A DNA stretch of 64,000 nt from Erinaceus europaeus (lineage: Eukaryota > Chordata > Mammalia > Eulipotyphla > Erinaceidae), in NCBI RefSeq assembly GCF_950295315.1, contig NC_080162.1, forward strand, positions 74,307,729-74,371,728. The letters are read 5' to 3'. The notes below the pieces were generated by a model that saw nothing but the letters and a program-made list of their open reading frames with translations, was not told the DNA's origin and made no database searches. Position 1 is the stretch's first letter. Each line of letters starts with the position of its first letter. Below are positions 43,655 through 54,905 of the stretch, in pieces. The translations under genes were made by a program, and so were the position numbers.

Positions 43655-45050
43655 CTGTATAAAGGTATTACACTGATCAACAAACTAGAGACCTATTACA
43701 ATAAAATATGAAGCAATAGTTTTCTTCAGTACAAATATTTTAAGTTCTTTATCAGTTTGTTTTCCCCACTTAATAGTAAAGATCTACTATGAAGACTAGA
43801 GGTTTTATAAATGCTTATACACATATAGACTTTTGAGACAGATATATGAAGCTTTCATTTCTTAAATCAAAATTCTACACATAATGACTATGCATCTATT
43901 CCCCACTATTTTAAGTGGGAGAATATGTAATTTACTGCTGCTCATAAATTTAAAAATACCTCAAAATTGCTGATAGCCATGAACATATAAACACCTAGTT
44001 AGAAGTAAAAATTAAAAAATGTCATTTTAAAATAGAAAATACTCAAATAGTTTCCATTATGCTTCTCACTATTACCCAAACATGCAAAGCTTTTGTTCAT
44101 GGTTGGCAAGGATTTCAAAATATCTTTATAGGTTTCTGAGCTCATACAAATTGCATTTGACGTGTAACTTTAGATTTTCTTGTTCATTGTCTTATTAAAT
44201 ATAATTTTATATTTATCTATACATATATGACTTAAAATATAAATATGTTATACAAAATTCTGGAAATAAAATAATCATTCTATTAGGAATATATTAATTA
44301 GTGAGACAACTTAAGGAGTAAATCTATTGGTAGAAACATTTAACATAAACATATTTAATACACACATATAATATTCTTTCACCATAAAGTATAACATATG
44401 GAGGGCTCTAAACATAAAGAGAGCTCTAAAGATAAAATAGGACTCTTTTTGTTTATTTTATGTTGCTGAAACTAATTCCTCTATACAACCAACAAGTGTA
44501 TAATGAGTGACTATTAAGTAAAGAGCTCTGCATGATGATGGGATTAAAATAATAAGAGTAAGAAATTATCTGAAAAGTTTACATTGGAAAGGGGGAAGAA
44601 AATAAATAGGCAAGTGAATAAATCCAAGAACTATAGTGTGACAAGTGAGAAAAGTAATGTGATATTCTAAGTAGTAAGTAAATGAGCATTTTGAATCCTA
44701 TTACCACTACTGCTATCACTTACAGGAATTAAATCCTCCTCCAAGGATTAGATGATATTTCACTTGCACAATATTTATGTACAAATATTCACACACATAG
44801 ATTTACAAATACATGCATGGAACTGTGATTCTTAAAGTCATAATTATTCATAGGGCGTAGGAGGAATTTGGTCTTCAGGAAGTGATGTTCAGTTGTAACA
44901 GGGGATAAGAAGGATCCAGTTAGGAAGATCCAGAGGAAGAGTGTTCGAAGAAGTAATGGCATTGGTGAAGACCATGAGTAAGGAAACCTTATATTTCTGA
45001 AGAGTACTAAGATGGTTTGATTTCTGTTTTTTAAGAAACAAGTTTCTTGG
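43655..45050. other. Intron of copy B, duplicon sequence
   Basis: Repeat-poor, AT-rich; aligns in blocks with 7860-9500 of copy A. Confidence 0.65.
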
Positions 45051-45292
45051 AGTTTGGTGTTGGCACACTTTGTAGAGCACACCTGTTACCATTCTCAATG
45101 ACCTAGGTTCAAGCCCCTCGTCCCCACCTGCAAGGGAGAGGGGTTCATGAATGATGGAGCAGTGTTTCAAATCTCTATCTTCCTCTCTATCTGCCTCTGT
45201 CTCTCATCTCTATCATAAAGGGGAAAAATGGGAGCTGGAATCATCTGCAGAAACTGAGCCTCACTGATAACTCTGGAGGAAAACAAAAAGGG
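45051..45292 (+). mobile_element. tRNA-derived SINE, diverged longest form
   Basis: TTTGGTGTTGGCACACTTTG head, GGTTCAAGCCCC box B, and GATAACTCTGGAGGAAAAC end. Confidence 0.82.
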
Positions 45293-45564
45293 TTTCTTGC
45301 TCTTTCTCCTCTGTTATATCGTATATGCAAAATCTCTCCTTATTTTTTTCTCAGTTTTAAAATTCCTCTCTAGCCCATTTCTTCCATGATCACTTTCTTT
45401 ATCACTATCCTAAATATCTTTGTGGAGAAAGCATCCAGATGCTTTCTTTAGCTGGGATATAGGAATGGAAAGCTTAGACTGAGTCTCTACATTTTGTTCA
45501 TTCTGCCTTATAAGTAGCCTTATTTTACTGTTACTGGGCTGTCAACCCTTCATGCTAACATTTT

Positions 45565-45607
45565 GAGAGAGAGGGAGAGATGGGACGAAGGGAGATAGAG
45601 AGAGAGG

Positions 45608-45681
<74 letters not shown>

Positions 45682-45775
45682 GTTTCCACCAATGTGGTGG
45701 GAGATAGGCTTAAACTTGAGTTGAGTGTATGACAAAGCAGGCATATTATCCAGGTGAGCCATTTTGCTGACACCC
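45565..45775 (-). mobile_element. SINE (GGGAGCCAGGCTTGAACCT type) with (GA)n tract
   Basis: (GA)n at 45595-45678, then CCAATGTGGTGGGAGATAGG and CCAGGTGAGCCATTTTGC. Confidence 0.78.
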
Positions 45776-46149
45776 AGATATCTTTCCCGAGGGTTACATT
45801 TCTGGGTTAGGCTTGGGTAATCTTACAGAATAATTCTGAGTTGTTTGTTTGTCTGAAAATATAACTGAGGACTTTATTCAGGGTCCTTAGATTTAGAAAA
45901 ATGACACATTGTGATTATGTGATGTATGCCACCAACGTTTTAGAAACAGAAGGCGAAATCATGTATTCTAAGCTCAGAGTTTTAAGGCTCTAATTGATTT
46001 GTAAAGTTTTCTAAGGCAGTCTTGATACCACTATTAATTTCTTCTCATCCACCATCATTTTAACAATTCTGCAGACACTAGAAAGTACAAAATACTGTCT
46101 TCACTTGCATTATTTAATTCTTTATCTTTTGTTCCTTACATATTTTGTT

Positions 46150-46290
46150 CCTGTCTCTATCTCCCCCTTCCCTCTTGATTTCTGGCTGTCTCTGTCTAAT
46201 AAATAAATAAAGATAATAAGTTTAAAGAAAGAAAGAAAATTAAATGGTCACAGGGAACAGTGGAATTGTTCTTGGTTAATGGAGTTGAAT
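46150..46290 (+). mobile_element. 3' part of a tRNA-derived SINE
   Basis: CCTCTTGATTTCTGGCTGTC, AATAAATAAATAAAGATAAT, and CAGGGAACAGTGGAATTG. The last part recurs at 46700. Confidence 0.72.
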
Positions 46291-46435
46291 CTAATGTAAA
46301 AAACCAGAAATTTAAATACTGTAATACTCACAAGTGAAGAAACTGTTCTCAACATGGAGAAGAGCTTTCTAAACTAATGATAGAATGCAAAGGTAACACC
46401 AGTAGACTTGAGAAATGAAAGTGAAAGGTTTAGGG

Positions 46436-46740
46436 GTCAGGTGTCACACACAGTAGAGCATACATGCTACCTGGGCTAGGGGCCGGTGGTGGTGCACCTG
46501 GTTGAGAGCACATGTTAAAGTGCAGAAGGACAGAGATTCAAGCCCCCAGTCCCTTCCCGCAGGGGGAAAGCTTTGCAAGTGGTGAAGCAGGGCTGAAAGT
46601 GTCTCTCTGTCTCTATTTCCCTTTCCCTCTTGATTTTCGTCTATCTCTGTCCAACAAATAAATGAAGATAATAAGTTTTAAAAAAAGAAAGAAAATCAAA
46701 TGTTCACAGGCAACAGTGGAATTGTCCTTGGCTAATAGAT
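46436..46740 (+). mobile_element. tRNA-derived SINE, possibly two overlapping copies
   Basis: A short head at 46436-46480 is followed by a full GGGGCCGGTGGTGGTGCACC copy, ending in AAATAAATGAAGATAAT and CAGGCAACAGTGGAATTG. Confidence 0.82.
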
Positions 46741-46859
46741 ATCATTACCCCTCCCTGTGAGACTCTTGCTCACACTCTCAAAGATGTTTGGTAATAGGAA
46801 CTCCACATAAAGAACTCTACTCTAGGTCAACATTTCTTCTTCCCCAAGATTCTGTTTAC

Positions 46860-46917
46860 CTGAGGCCAACTGGACCAGAAGCATAAAAAGTGCAAGAGTG
46901 AACAACGAGGACTTCAT
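46860..46917 (-). CDS. DEFB126: DEFB126-like copy B, exon 1 (signal peptide)
   Basis: A 58-bp coding exon from ATG 46917-46915 to a phase-1 G followed by donor GTAAAC. It encodes 19 residues beginning MKSSLFTLALFMLLV, a classic cleavable signal peptide, closer to human MKSLLFTLAVFMLLAQL than copy A is. The split codon makes Gly20 with exon 2. The intron is 3.2 kb, shorter than in copy A mainly because copy A's intron took more SINE insertions. Confidence 0.92.
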
Positions 46918-47062
46918 GGTTCTTTGAAGAGAGCAGGTAGTGGGTTCTGTGCAGTCCAGAATTCTCAGTTCACTCTGACTGTGAACACAGCTCTCTGATG
47001 TTCTCCCTGGTCTGGATTGGGCTCAGCCAGTGGAATAGAAGTGTTGAACGTAATTTCAGTCC

Positions 47063-47067
47063 ATTGG
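47063..47067 (-). promoter_or_regulatory. Candidate CCAAT box upstream of copy B
   Basis: CCAAT on the minus strand about 147 bp before the copy B start codon, at the position matching the copy A motif. Conservation between the paralogues is the only support for function. Confidence 0.35.
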
Positions 47068-47523
47068 TCAGCAGCTCTAATTGTGGTAGTACTGTTCAGA
47101 GTCTTGTACTAGGCATGCCTTGAGGGGAAAGAATAAGATTTAAAAGAGAAGTTGTTGAAACATATGGAAGTTATACATCTTACTAAACTGTATGGTAATT
47201 TGGACTGACACAAAAAGCATTTATGCTGATCTACCAAGAATGGGTACCCTTGTTTTCTCATTCATCAGTGTTGGTTCTATCTGAGTAATTATCTTTCTGC
47301 ATTTTGATAGTCTGTTGGTCTGTCTCTCTCCCTGAAATATAACATACTTTTGAATATTGATTACAAACTCCTAGATATTAATTTTGTATATGGCAGAGGA
47401 AGAAATTAAACTGATAAACTAGTTATTTAAAAATTGTTTTTAGAGAAATATATCAGTGTCCAAAGATATATGCATCAGTGTTCAAAATATATATATATGG
47501 ACTTATAAATGGAGTGCATTCAC

Positions 47524-47792
47524 GCTGGGAGCCGGTTTACCTAATAGAGCGTACACTTTAGCATGTGGAAGGGCCTGAGTTTGATTCCCTGGCCACCACA
47601 TGGGAGATAAAAGGGAAGCTTCATGACAAATGATGCTGTGTGCTATGGTGTCTCTTCTTTTTCTCCCATGCTTTCTGTTTTTTACCCCTTTTCCAAAAGG
47701 GGGGGGGAGGAAAGAAAAAATAGCCTACTGGGAGTGGTGGAGTCATGAAAGCATAAAAGCTCAGTGAAGCACTGGTTGCAAGAAAAAAGATG
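47524..47792 (+). mobile_element. Diverged tRNA-derived SINE
   Basis: GGGAGCCGGTTTACCTAATAG head, GAGTTTGATTCCCTGG, and a GGGAGTGGTGGAGTCATG end. Confidence 0.72.
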
Positions 47793-48027
47793 TGCATTCA
47801 TATGATTTAGCATTGTGCATCTCTTAAAGAGTGCAGTCTGTTTTGTCTTTATGTGTTTTTTTGAGTAAGAAAGCACTATTATAGAGCACTATGTATAGCA
47901 AAGATTCTAAATTATGTGAAAAGCCATATTGTTTATAAGTAAGTTAATTAAACAAAAATGTTTAAGGCAGTCATCATTCTAATAATAGCTGTTTCCAGAC
48001 TGAATTTGACACATACATTGAAAATAA

Positions 48028-48235
48028 TTTTTTATTTAGCTTTTTCATTTGGGACTAATAGTAGGTTATAAGGTTACAGTGTATAGCTCCATATCACACC
48101 CACCACCAAAATTCTGTATCCCCACACTCCTACCTCCCAAAGATAACCACCATACTTCTTAGAAGTCTTAGAAACAGTTTGCTTGCTTTTTTCTTTTTCA
48201 GGTTTATGTGTATCAGATCTCTACATTTGATTCTC
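48028..48235 (-). mobile_element. L1 3' end, third subfamily
   Basis: TTTTTTATTTAGC start, GGTTACAGTGTATAGCTCC, and CACCCACCACCAAAATTCTG; related to 60858-61000. Confidence 0.7.
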
Positions 48236-48585
48236 CCAGTGGATCATGTTTCAAATAAATCAATACAATTTTGATGTAGCCAATGTATTTGGAAATATTT
48301 ACAAGAAATATTAGATATAAAGTTACAAAATATTAATATAGTCATACTAACACTTGGCAATAAATGCCAATTTATAATAGTGATACACTGATCCTAATAG
48401 TTTTGTTTGTTTATTTAAATTTCATAGTTATTCTTAATATGCATTAAAAGAGTAACTTACAAAATCTGTTACCACACTCACCATGAAAATGCCATGTTGA
48501 AGAAATATTAATTAACTGTACCATCATTATTCTCAAGAGAATATTCCGGAGTCTGGGACAAATTATTTATATAAGGAGTATATTC

Positions 48586-48854
48586 CTATGTTGTCCCAGT
48601 TGTGCTAATTCTTTCCTCATCATTAGGCCCAGTTACAGTGACTTTAAGGAAATCATTCCAAGTAGTAAGCTCATTATCTATATAGTCTACGTTAAATATA
48701 TGATATGATGGCTTTCGAGTGTAATCGTCCAAATTTATAGGAATGCAGCATGACAGTTTGTTCCTACAAAGAAGTTTGTATCTTTCAGTATCTGTACATC
48801 GTTTTCTGCAGTATCCAATATCATTCTTCCAGCATCTTTTGCATTTCCAGGAAG
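48586..48854 (-). CDS. DEFB125: Beta-defensin 125, exon 2 (mature peptide)
   Basis: Mature exon of DEFB125, a secreted beta-defensin of the epididymal/sperm cluster. Acceptor TTGCAG precedes 48854; phase-1 entry gives Ala20; TAG stop is at 48586-48588. The joined protein is 108 aa. The stretch from CWKN through DTERY to RNKLSCC closely matches human DEFB125 as I know it. Framework cysteines are at residues 27, 35, 39, 49, 55 and 56. Odd points: an additional cysteine at residue 24 (WKCKRC) makes an odd number, and the C-terminal tail is short (about 52 residues after CC), whereas human DEFB125 (about 156 aa) has a long Thr/Pro-rich tail. The short tail could be a lineage-specific early stop or an assembly error. 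The next gene on the strand is DEFB126-like copy B. Confidence 0.93.
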
Positions 48855-50359
48855 CTGCAACAAATAAGAAAATAGGTCTTTTTAAATGACTATAACATTG
48901 AATTTCACTCAGTGTGGGATCTAGAGAACGAAAACACATGAACTTGAAAAACACTCAGTAATAAACAAACTGTCTTTAAAGCTTTGAGACAGTGATGGTT
49001 ATTGTAAGGAGGATGGGAGGCACAGACTTTGGTGGTGGGAGCTGTGTGGAGCTATACCCTGTTATCTTACAGTTGAGCCCAAGTATGACTAGGAATATCA
49101 CTAGTTTTTCTAGTTCCACAGGCTCTTTTTTTTTTTTTTTTGCAGATACAAGTATCCCTTTATTTTGTGTTTGGAGAAAAACAAGATATATTTATGAGAT
49201 GAATCATTCTGAACAATCTTCTCCCCTGTTAATTTTCCTTCTGTCATCATTTACCTTGCAGCACCTAATTTGATGGTGAACCATGGTGAACAGAAGGTGA
49301 TATTCCATACAAATGGTTTTCACTATTGCCTTAAAAGACTTTCACTTTAATATACATTGAAAAACATGACCCTCCTTTGTTCTCCATCTGTCTAGCTGAC
49401 CTGCCTCAATATTCCCATGTTTAGACTGATATATGTTTATAATATATATTTTTCTTAACTATAGTGAAATATATGTAACACAAGACTCATCATCTTTTTT
49501 AAGTTTTCCCCGGTGTATTTTAAACCTTGCTTTAAAAAAAATTAATGGTTTACAGGATTATAAGATTACAGTGGAATATTTCCACATCTATAAAATTTGC
49601 TGTCTTAAACCAAAGCAAGAAAGAAAGAGAATCAGATGGTACATGGAGATAAAGATTATTTCAGAAAAAGAACAAGTACTAAGTCCTAGTGTCAAAAAAC
49701 TGACAGTGTATTTAAGTTATTTGGAGAAGTAGAATGAGTTGGAAGTATAATAAACAAAAGTAAAAAAGCACAAAATGAAATGAATTTGAAGCAGTGGTGT
49801 CATCTTCCAGTCACTTTATGCCATTATCAAGCACTTTTTTTTTCAAAGCATAATGTAAGCTAATTTACTTTATGTTTTACATGGATGGTTAGGATTTCTA
49901 AAGGAAAATAGGATAAAGAAAATAAAGAGTGAAATCAGGAAACCATGTTAGAACTTTTGTCCAGGTAACTCATAATTATGGATGAACCTGGGCTATGAGA
50001 GGCAAGGGTAGAGAACAGTTTTAAGATTTCAATTGTTTGGACATACATGAGAATAAGGAGAAATCAGAGTTCATTATTATATTTCTCAGTCAAGATAGAT
50101 TAAGTTTGTGATACTTGCCATTCACAGGGTATTAAACAGAGGAAAGAGTAATGTTTTGAGGGAAAAGAAAATGATGAATTCAAGTATTTGCTTTGGTGGA
50201 TATAACATACAAAATAGACCTGGCATGTCAGAAAGGCAGTGCCAAGGACATACCTATAGTAATCTCAGTAGGTAAGTTTAGACTCTAGATGTAAATGTTG
50301 GATAATTAGTTTAGAATGTTTAAAACTCCAGTAATGGATAAAGTACTGTGAGTTGAAAT

Positions 50360-50404
50360 AAAAAATAAATAATAAAAATATAAATAAATAAATAAATAAA
50401 TATA
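50360..50404. repeat. (AAAT)n microsatellite
   Basis: AATAAATAAATAAATA tract. Confidence 0.9.
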
Positions 50405-50538
50405 GTTATATTATGATAATTATCCAAAAGAAAGAATGGACAAGTCACGAAAAGGAGAAAATACTAGAATTTTAGGTTAGTTTTACTGAAAGTGGACTTT
50501 GGAGTAAATTTGAGTATAATGATTGACTTGAGAGGTTC

Positions 50539-50557
50539 TCTCTCTCTCTCTTTCACA

Positions 50558-50615
<58 letters not shown>

Positions 50616-50655
50616 ACCACCACCACCACCACCACCACCACCACCACTACCACCC
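50539..50655. repeat. Compound (CT)n (CA)n (CCA)n microsatellite
   Basis: CT run at 50539-50552, CA to about 50612, then CCA to about 50655. Confidence 0.95.
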
Positions 50656-50883
50656 CAATAAATGTCTAAATGTGAGAGAGAACACAGAGACAGAAGAGTC
50701 CTTGGAGAGCAATGAAGTGTCAAGGAAATATTTTTCTTGTTTGCTTTGAAGAATTAAGAAATAACAAAGCATATTTGAAAACAATGAGAAACAAGTAAGA
50801 AGAGAGAAATAACTGTAGAACAGGGAGATTAGGAAACAAAGGTCTGTAGTCTTTGATAAAGTGACAGAGATGAAACTCCTATG

Positions 50884-51110
50884 TGGGGGGCCACCTAGTA
50901 GAGCACACATGTCACTGTGCTCAAGGACCCAGGTTCAAGCCTTTGGTCTCCAACTATGGGGTGGGGGTGGGGCTTCATGCATGGTGGGTGAAGCAGGGCT
51001 GCAGGCATCTCTCTTTCTCTCTCCCTCTCTCATCTCTCTCAATTTCTGTCTATCTGTGTCAAGAAAGAAAGAGAAAAAGAAAAAAGAAAGAAAAAGAAAA
51101 TCACAAGATG
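50884..51110 (+). mobile_element. tRNA-derived SINE
   Basis: GGGGGGCCACCTAGTAGAGC head, GGTTCAAGCCTTTGG, and an (AAAG)n tail. Confidence 0.82.
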
Positions 51111-51204
51111 GAGGCTGACTGAGCTGGAAAAAGTTATGTCCTGAGGGAAAGGAAGTAAGTCCTCAGGCATACTGGTATGAATGTTGGCCATGGTAAAAAC
51201 AGAC

Positions 51205-51420
51205 ATCTCTAGAGTTCTAGTTCCCTGCTCTCACCTGCACAACAGAAGCTTAGCAAGCAGTGGTAGAGTGCTGCGGGTGTCTCTCTCCTTCTCTCTGTCT
51301 CTCTTACTCTCTGTATCTGACCTCTATGAAAACAAAGGTAGATAAGAAAATAAAATGACCACCAGTGAAGTCATTGTGCAATCCTGGAGCCACAAAGATA
51401 ATCTTGGTAGAAACAAAAAC
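51205..51420 (+). mobile_element. tRNA-derived SINE, head missing
   Basis: CTCACCTGCACAACAGAAGC, GTGGTAGAGTGCTGCGGGTG, CT-rich body, and (AAAC)n. Confidence 0.72.
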
Positions 51421-51623
51421 AAAAACAAACAAAAAAACAGAAAGAAAAATCCTATTCTATTAAAAAAACTTTTCTGTTGGAATTTTTTTTTTGTCATTAG
51501 TAAAGTTTGGGGATATGTTCATAAATTGGGAAAGGGTGAAGAGATGAACAGGAATAAAGAGCAGGGCCAATTAAAATATATGTTTTTTAAAAATGAAAGA
51601 TAGCTTCATAAAAGAAATATAGT

Positions 51624-52070
51624 GTGGGGGCAGATGGGGGGCATGGCTGGTTGGGTGCACATGTTATAGTGCACAAGAACCGGGGTTCAAGCTCCCCTGG
51701 CCCCCACCTGCAGGGGGAAAACTTCATGAGCAGTGAAGTGGTGCTGCAGGTCTATCTCTTTCTCTCTCTCTCTCTTTCTCTTTTCTTTTAAAATTTTTTT
51801 ATTATCTTTATTTATTGGATATAGACATCCAGAAATCAAGAGGGTGATGGAGAGGGAGAGAGACACTTGCAGCACTACTTCACCACTCACAAAGCTTTCC
51901 TCCTGCAGGTGGGGACCAGGGCCTCAAACCCAGGTCCTTGCCCATTGTAATACGTGCGCTCAACCAGGTGCGCCATCACCCAGCCCCCGTCTCTCTCTTT
52001 TTCTATGTATCCCTTCCTTTCATTTTCTCTATCTCTCATAAATGAATAAAGAAATTAATTTAAAAAAGAA
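51624..52070 (+). mobile_element. tRNA-derived SINE split by a second SINE
   Basis: Head 51624-51784 (GGGGGCATGGCTGGTTGGG) and tail 51990-52070 (TCTCTCATAAATGAATAAAG) belong together; a minus-strand SINE lies between. Confidence 0.85.
51785..51989 (-). mobile_element. tRNA-derived SINE nested in another SINE
   Basis: TTTTTTTATTATCTTTATTTA tail, CTCCTGCAGGTGGGGACC, and GTGCGCCATCACCCAGCCCC head. Confidence 0.9.
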
Positions 52071-52644
52071 ATATAGTGTGATTTCTAAGTAGTATGATTG
52101 TTTGAGGGTGAAAATATGAATCTAAAGTGAGACTCCATTGTGTAATCATTTATCATACAAACTACATGATTATCTTCTCAGCAAAGTGTTTGAGAACTTC
52201 CAAGAAAAGCATATTCTAGGCAGAGAATGCAACTAAAGCTAAGATTCTATGTTAGAGGAATCCTGGTGTCTGTGAATAATGGGAAGAGCTTCTAAGCACA
52301 CTTTTGGGGGGGGCCTCATTTTGACTGTGTATGTAAGAAAGCACTTTTCTTGGAATGATTTATATAAACACAGAACAATTTGACTCCATTGACTTCCCTG
52401 GAACATGTCTGCACTACCTTGCTTGTCCACCAAGTATCTCTTAGTATTTTAAAAGCTCCAATTTACATTATCTGGCTGAGTTTTCTGTTGGTTTCAAGTG
52501 TAGATGTCCCACTTCTTTCAGTAGATGATCTCTATCATTACTCTTGATTCCTCCCTTTTACTAATATTATTTCTCAATGTGCTTTTCCTCCAGACATTTC
52601 ATACTTGAACCCCAGGACCCATTCCTCTCCCCTTGTGAATTTTT

Positions 52645-52780
52645 TTTAAATTTCTTTATTGGGGGACTAATGTTTTACATTTGACAGTAAATACAATAGT
52701 TTGTACATGTATAACATTTCCCAGTTTTCCATATAACAATAACCCTCCCTATGTCCTCTGGCATCCTTTTACCTTCTGCA
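52645..52780 (-). mobile_element. L1 3' end, short-UTR subfamily
   Basis: TTTCTTTATTGGGGGACTAA and TACAATAGTTTGTACATG. Confidence 0.78.
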
Positions 52781-53154
52781 TTTTTAAAAATGATTTTATT
52801 CTATCAATTCTTTTCCAAACATATCTCTCATATGCATTAATCAGAACTCCTTCTAAATAATCCTCTCGAAAGTTGAAAACTTTCATTCAACAAAGTTTTG
52901 AGTTCCTAACTACAGTGCAGATTCTATTCTAGGCCCTTGATCTACATTTGAGAGCTAAACAGACTAAATCACATGGAACTTGCTTTCTAGCTGGGGAGAC
53001 AAACAATAAAAATAACAATAAAATAATAAGTTAAAAAAACTGTACCCCGAGATGACATTTCCTAAGTGAAAATAAATACAAAAGACAAAAAAAAGCACTT
53101 TCATGGATGTTTAAGATATCATATATTATCTAATTTATAAAAGTCCAGACACTT

Positions 53155-53262
53155 GAGCTGGGGTAGATAACACATTGTTAATGCAAAAAGACTCATGCCT
53201 GAAGCTCTGAAGTCCCAGGCTCGGTCCCCTGCACCACCATAAGCCAGAGCTAAGCAGTGTTT

Positions 53263-53296
<34 letters not shown>

Positions 53297-53297
53297 T
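53155..53297 (+). mobile_element. SINE (CAGAGCACTGCTCAGCTCTGGC type), plus copy
   Basis: CATGCCTGAAGCTCTGAAGTC, CATAAGCCAGAGCTAAGCAG and (AAT)n. Confidence 0.82.
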
Positions 53298-53304
53298 TCA
53301 GAAA

Positions 53305-53420
53305 CTTGTTATGTGGAAATGTTATACATGTACAAACTATTGTATTTTACTGTCAAACTATTGTATTTTACTGTCAACTATAAACCATTATTCCCTTAAT
53401 AAAGAAATTAAAAAAATAAA
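53305..53420 (+). mobile_element. L1 3' end, short-UTR subfamily
   Basis: GTACAAACTATTGTATTTTAC (with an internal duplication) and CCTTAATAAAGAAATTAAAA. Confidence 0.8.
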
Positions 53421-53629
53421 GATGCTAGGTAATAGGACATAACAATGAAATAAGCACACAATGAAATAATTAAAACAGAAGTAAGACATATTAACACTGC
53501 TTAGTTATAGAGAAACTGAACGGGCTGTTTAGAGGATAAAGGAAGTTTTTGCGTTTGAAGAAGTATCTCAGAGGATACTCCAGCTTGATAGGTGTCTATA
53601 GTAGATTGTCAGAGAATGGTGATATAAGT

Positions 53630-53716
53630 TATAACGTTATGCATGTGCAAACTATTGTGTTTACTGTCCAATATAAAACATTAATGCCCCAATAAAGGAA
53701 AAAAATAAAAAAGAAC
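53630..53716 (+). mobile_element. L1 3' end, short-UTR subfamily
   Basis: GCAAACTATTGTGTTTACTG and CCCCAATAAAGGAAAAAAAT. Confidence 0.75.
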
Positions 53717-53848
53717 ACTGAGTTGTTGTTTATTGATCTAAGACTTTTACTTTGAACCCCAAGCCCCAACCCCCACCCAATATACCTGAGATCACTAGGT
53801 TAACAGCACATCTACACTTATCAAGTTTACATTCTTGGATTGCATTAC

Positions 53849-53906
53849 CTTTGACTTCCAGCATTAGTAACCCACATACAATGAAGGTCAGATTGGGAAA
53901 ATTCAT
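53849..53906 (-). CDS. DEFB125: Beta-defensin 125, exon 1 (signal peptide)
   Basis: A 58-bp coding exon found by matching the expected signal peptide: ATG at 53906-53904, then 19 residues beginning MNFPNLTFIVCGLLM and ending EVK, a phase-1 G, and donor GTAATG. Human DEFB125 begins MNILMLTFIICGLL, so identity is strong. The reading phase matches exon 2 exactly, with a 5.0-kb intron between. The hydrophobic core TFIVCGLLML supports secretion. Confidence 0.9.
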
Positions 53907-54488
53907 AACTTCTGGGAGAGAGGAAACCTTGTAATCCTGAGCAATCCTGAAGCAATTGCACAGCTAGAGCTCTAGTGGACACCTTTACTTGTCAGTTATG
54001 GGTGATGAACCAGAGAGAGGAAGAATGCTATGCCACTCAGAACACCAGATCACTAGCTTGCAACATTGAGTGTGCATGACCATGTAATAGTATGTTTTAG
54101 AGACAATAGGAAAAAACTAAGGCCTTATGAAAGGCATTTCAATGTTAAGAAAATACAGGGTCTGATGAAAAGGAAGTTTTGCAGCATAGATGGGGCTTAT
54201 TTTCTCTCCTCTGCTTACATAAAATACTTATGATAGTAGAGTGCTATGTAAGCATCCCATTTGTTTCAAACCAATAGCTTATGACATCCAGTAGAGTGGA
54301 ATGTTCTCTTTTACTGCCCTAGTACTTATCACTGCAAACAAAAAAGCCACTTAAACACTGTGTACTTATAATATTATATTGAGATAAAAAAGATATGGAA
54401 TAGGAAGGAAGGTGTGTACAAAAATAGGAAAAGAGTTTTATTGATGCTTTTCCTTATTTCATTCTACTTTATTATTGACTCTTTTATC
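53907..54488. other. Upstream flank of DEFB125
   Basis: No repeat or ORF recognised. Expected to hold the DEFB125 promoter, but no clear core element was identified by eye. Confidence 0.45.
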
Positions 54489-54489
54489 T

Positions 54490-54712
54490 TTTTTTTTTTC
54501 ATTCTTTCCACTAGGGTTTCACTGGCCACCACTATGCCACCACTATGCCACCACTCCTGTAAGATTATTGTTCTTGTTGTTGTTGTTGTCCTTTTCAGAC
54601 AGAAGGTGGAAAGCAGAGAAGGAGAAAAATTAAGACAAAGAAAAGGAAAGACATTACACCACTACTTTACTGTTTTGAATGGTGCTTCCATGTGGTGATG
54701 GGAGGTTTGAAG
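54490..54712 (-). mobile_element. Diverged SINE
   Basis: TTTCCACTAGGGTTTCACTGG, (GTT)n, AGACAGAAGGTGGAAAGCAG. ATGCCACCACT occurs twice in a row. Confidence 0.6.
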
Positions 54713-54905
54713 CAAAACAAATTGCTTAATAATAAGGAACCTGAAGGTAAGAGTATAGCAGATGAGATTTTGGGTCTTCGTGTTAGAAGAAGCTAGGAAG
54801 TCTATCTTAGCTATATTCCAGTGGGCCCGTGACTTTACTAATTTTTGGACAGCTAACCTGCAGATGGGCTAAAAGTATTGTCTGGGAGGACTGTGTGTAC
54901 ACACT
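54713..54905 (-). mobile_element. L1 3' UTR internal fragment
   Basis: AAGCTAGGAAGTCTATCTTAG and GGGCCCGTGACTTTACTAAT. Confidence 0.75.

Larger units (their letters stand above)
41640..48025 (-). repeat. Segmental duplication, unit B (contains DEFB126-like copy B)
   Basis: Counterpart of unit A in the same orientation, about 33-38 kb away. Direct orientation suggests tandem duplication followed by growth of the spacer by retroposon insertion. It is shorter than unit A because several L1 and SINE insertions of unit A are absent here. Confidence 0.8.
48855..53848 (-). other. DEFB125: Intron of DEFB125
   Basis: 5.0-kb intron. It holds an L1 tail fragment near 49540-49600, composite microsatellites, SINEs at 50885-52070 and short L1 ends near 52645-53715. 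49600-50530 and 52075-52640 show nothing recognisable. Confidence 0.75.
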
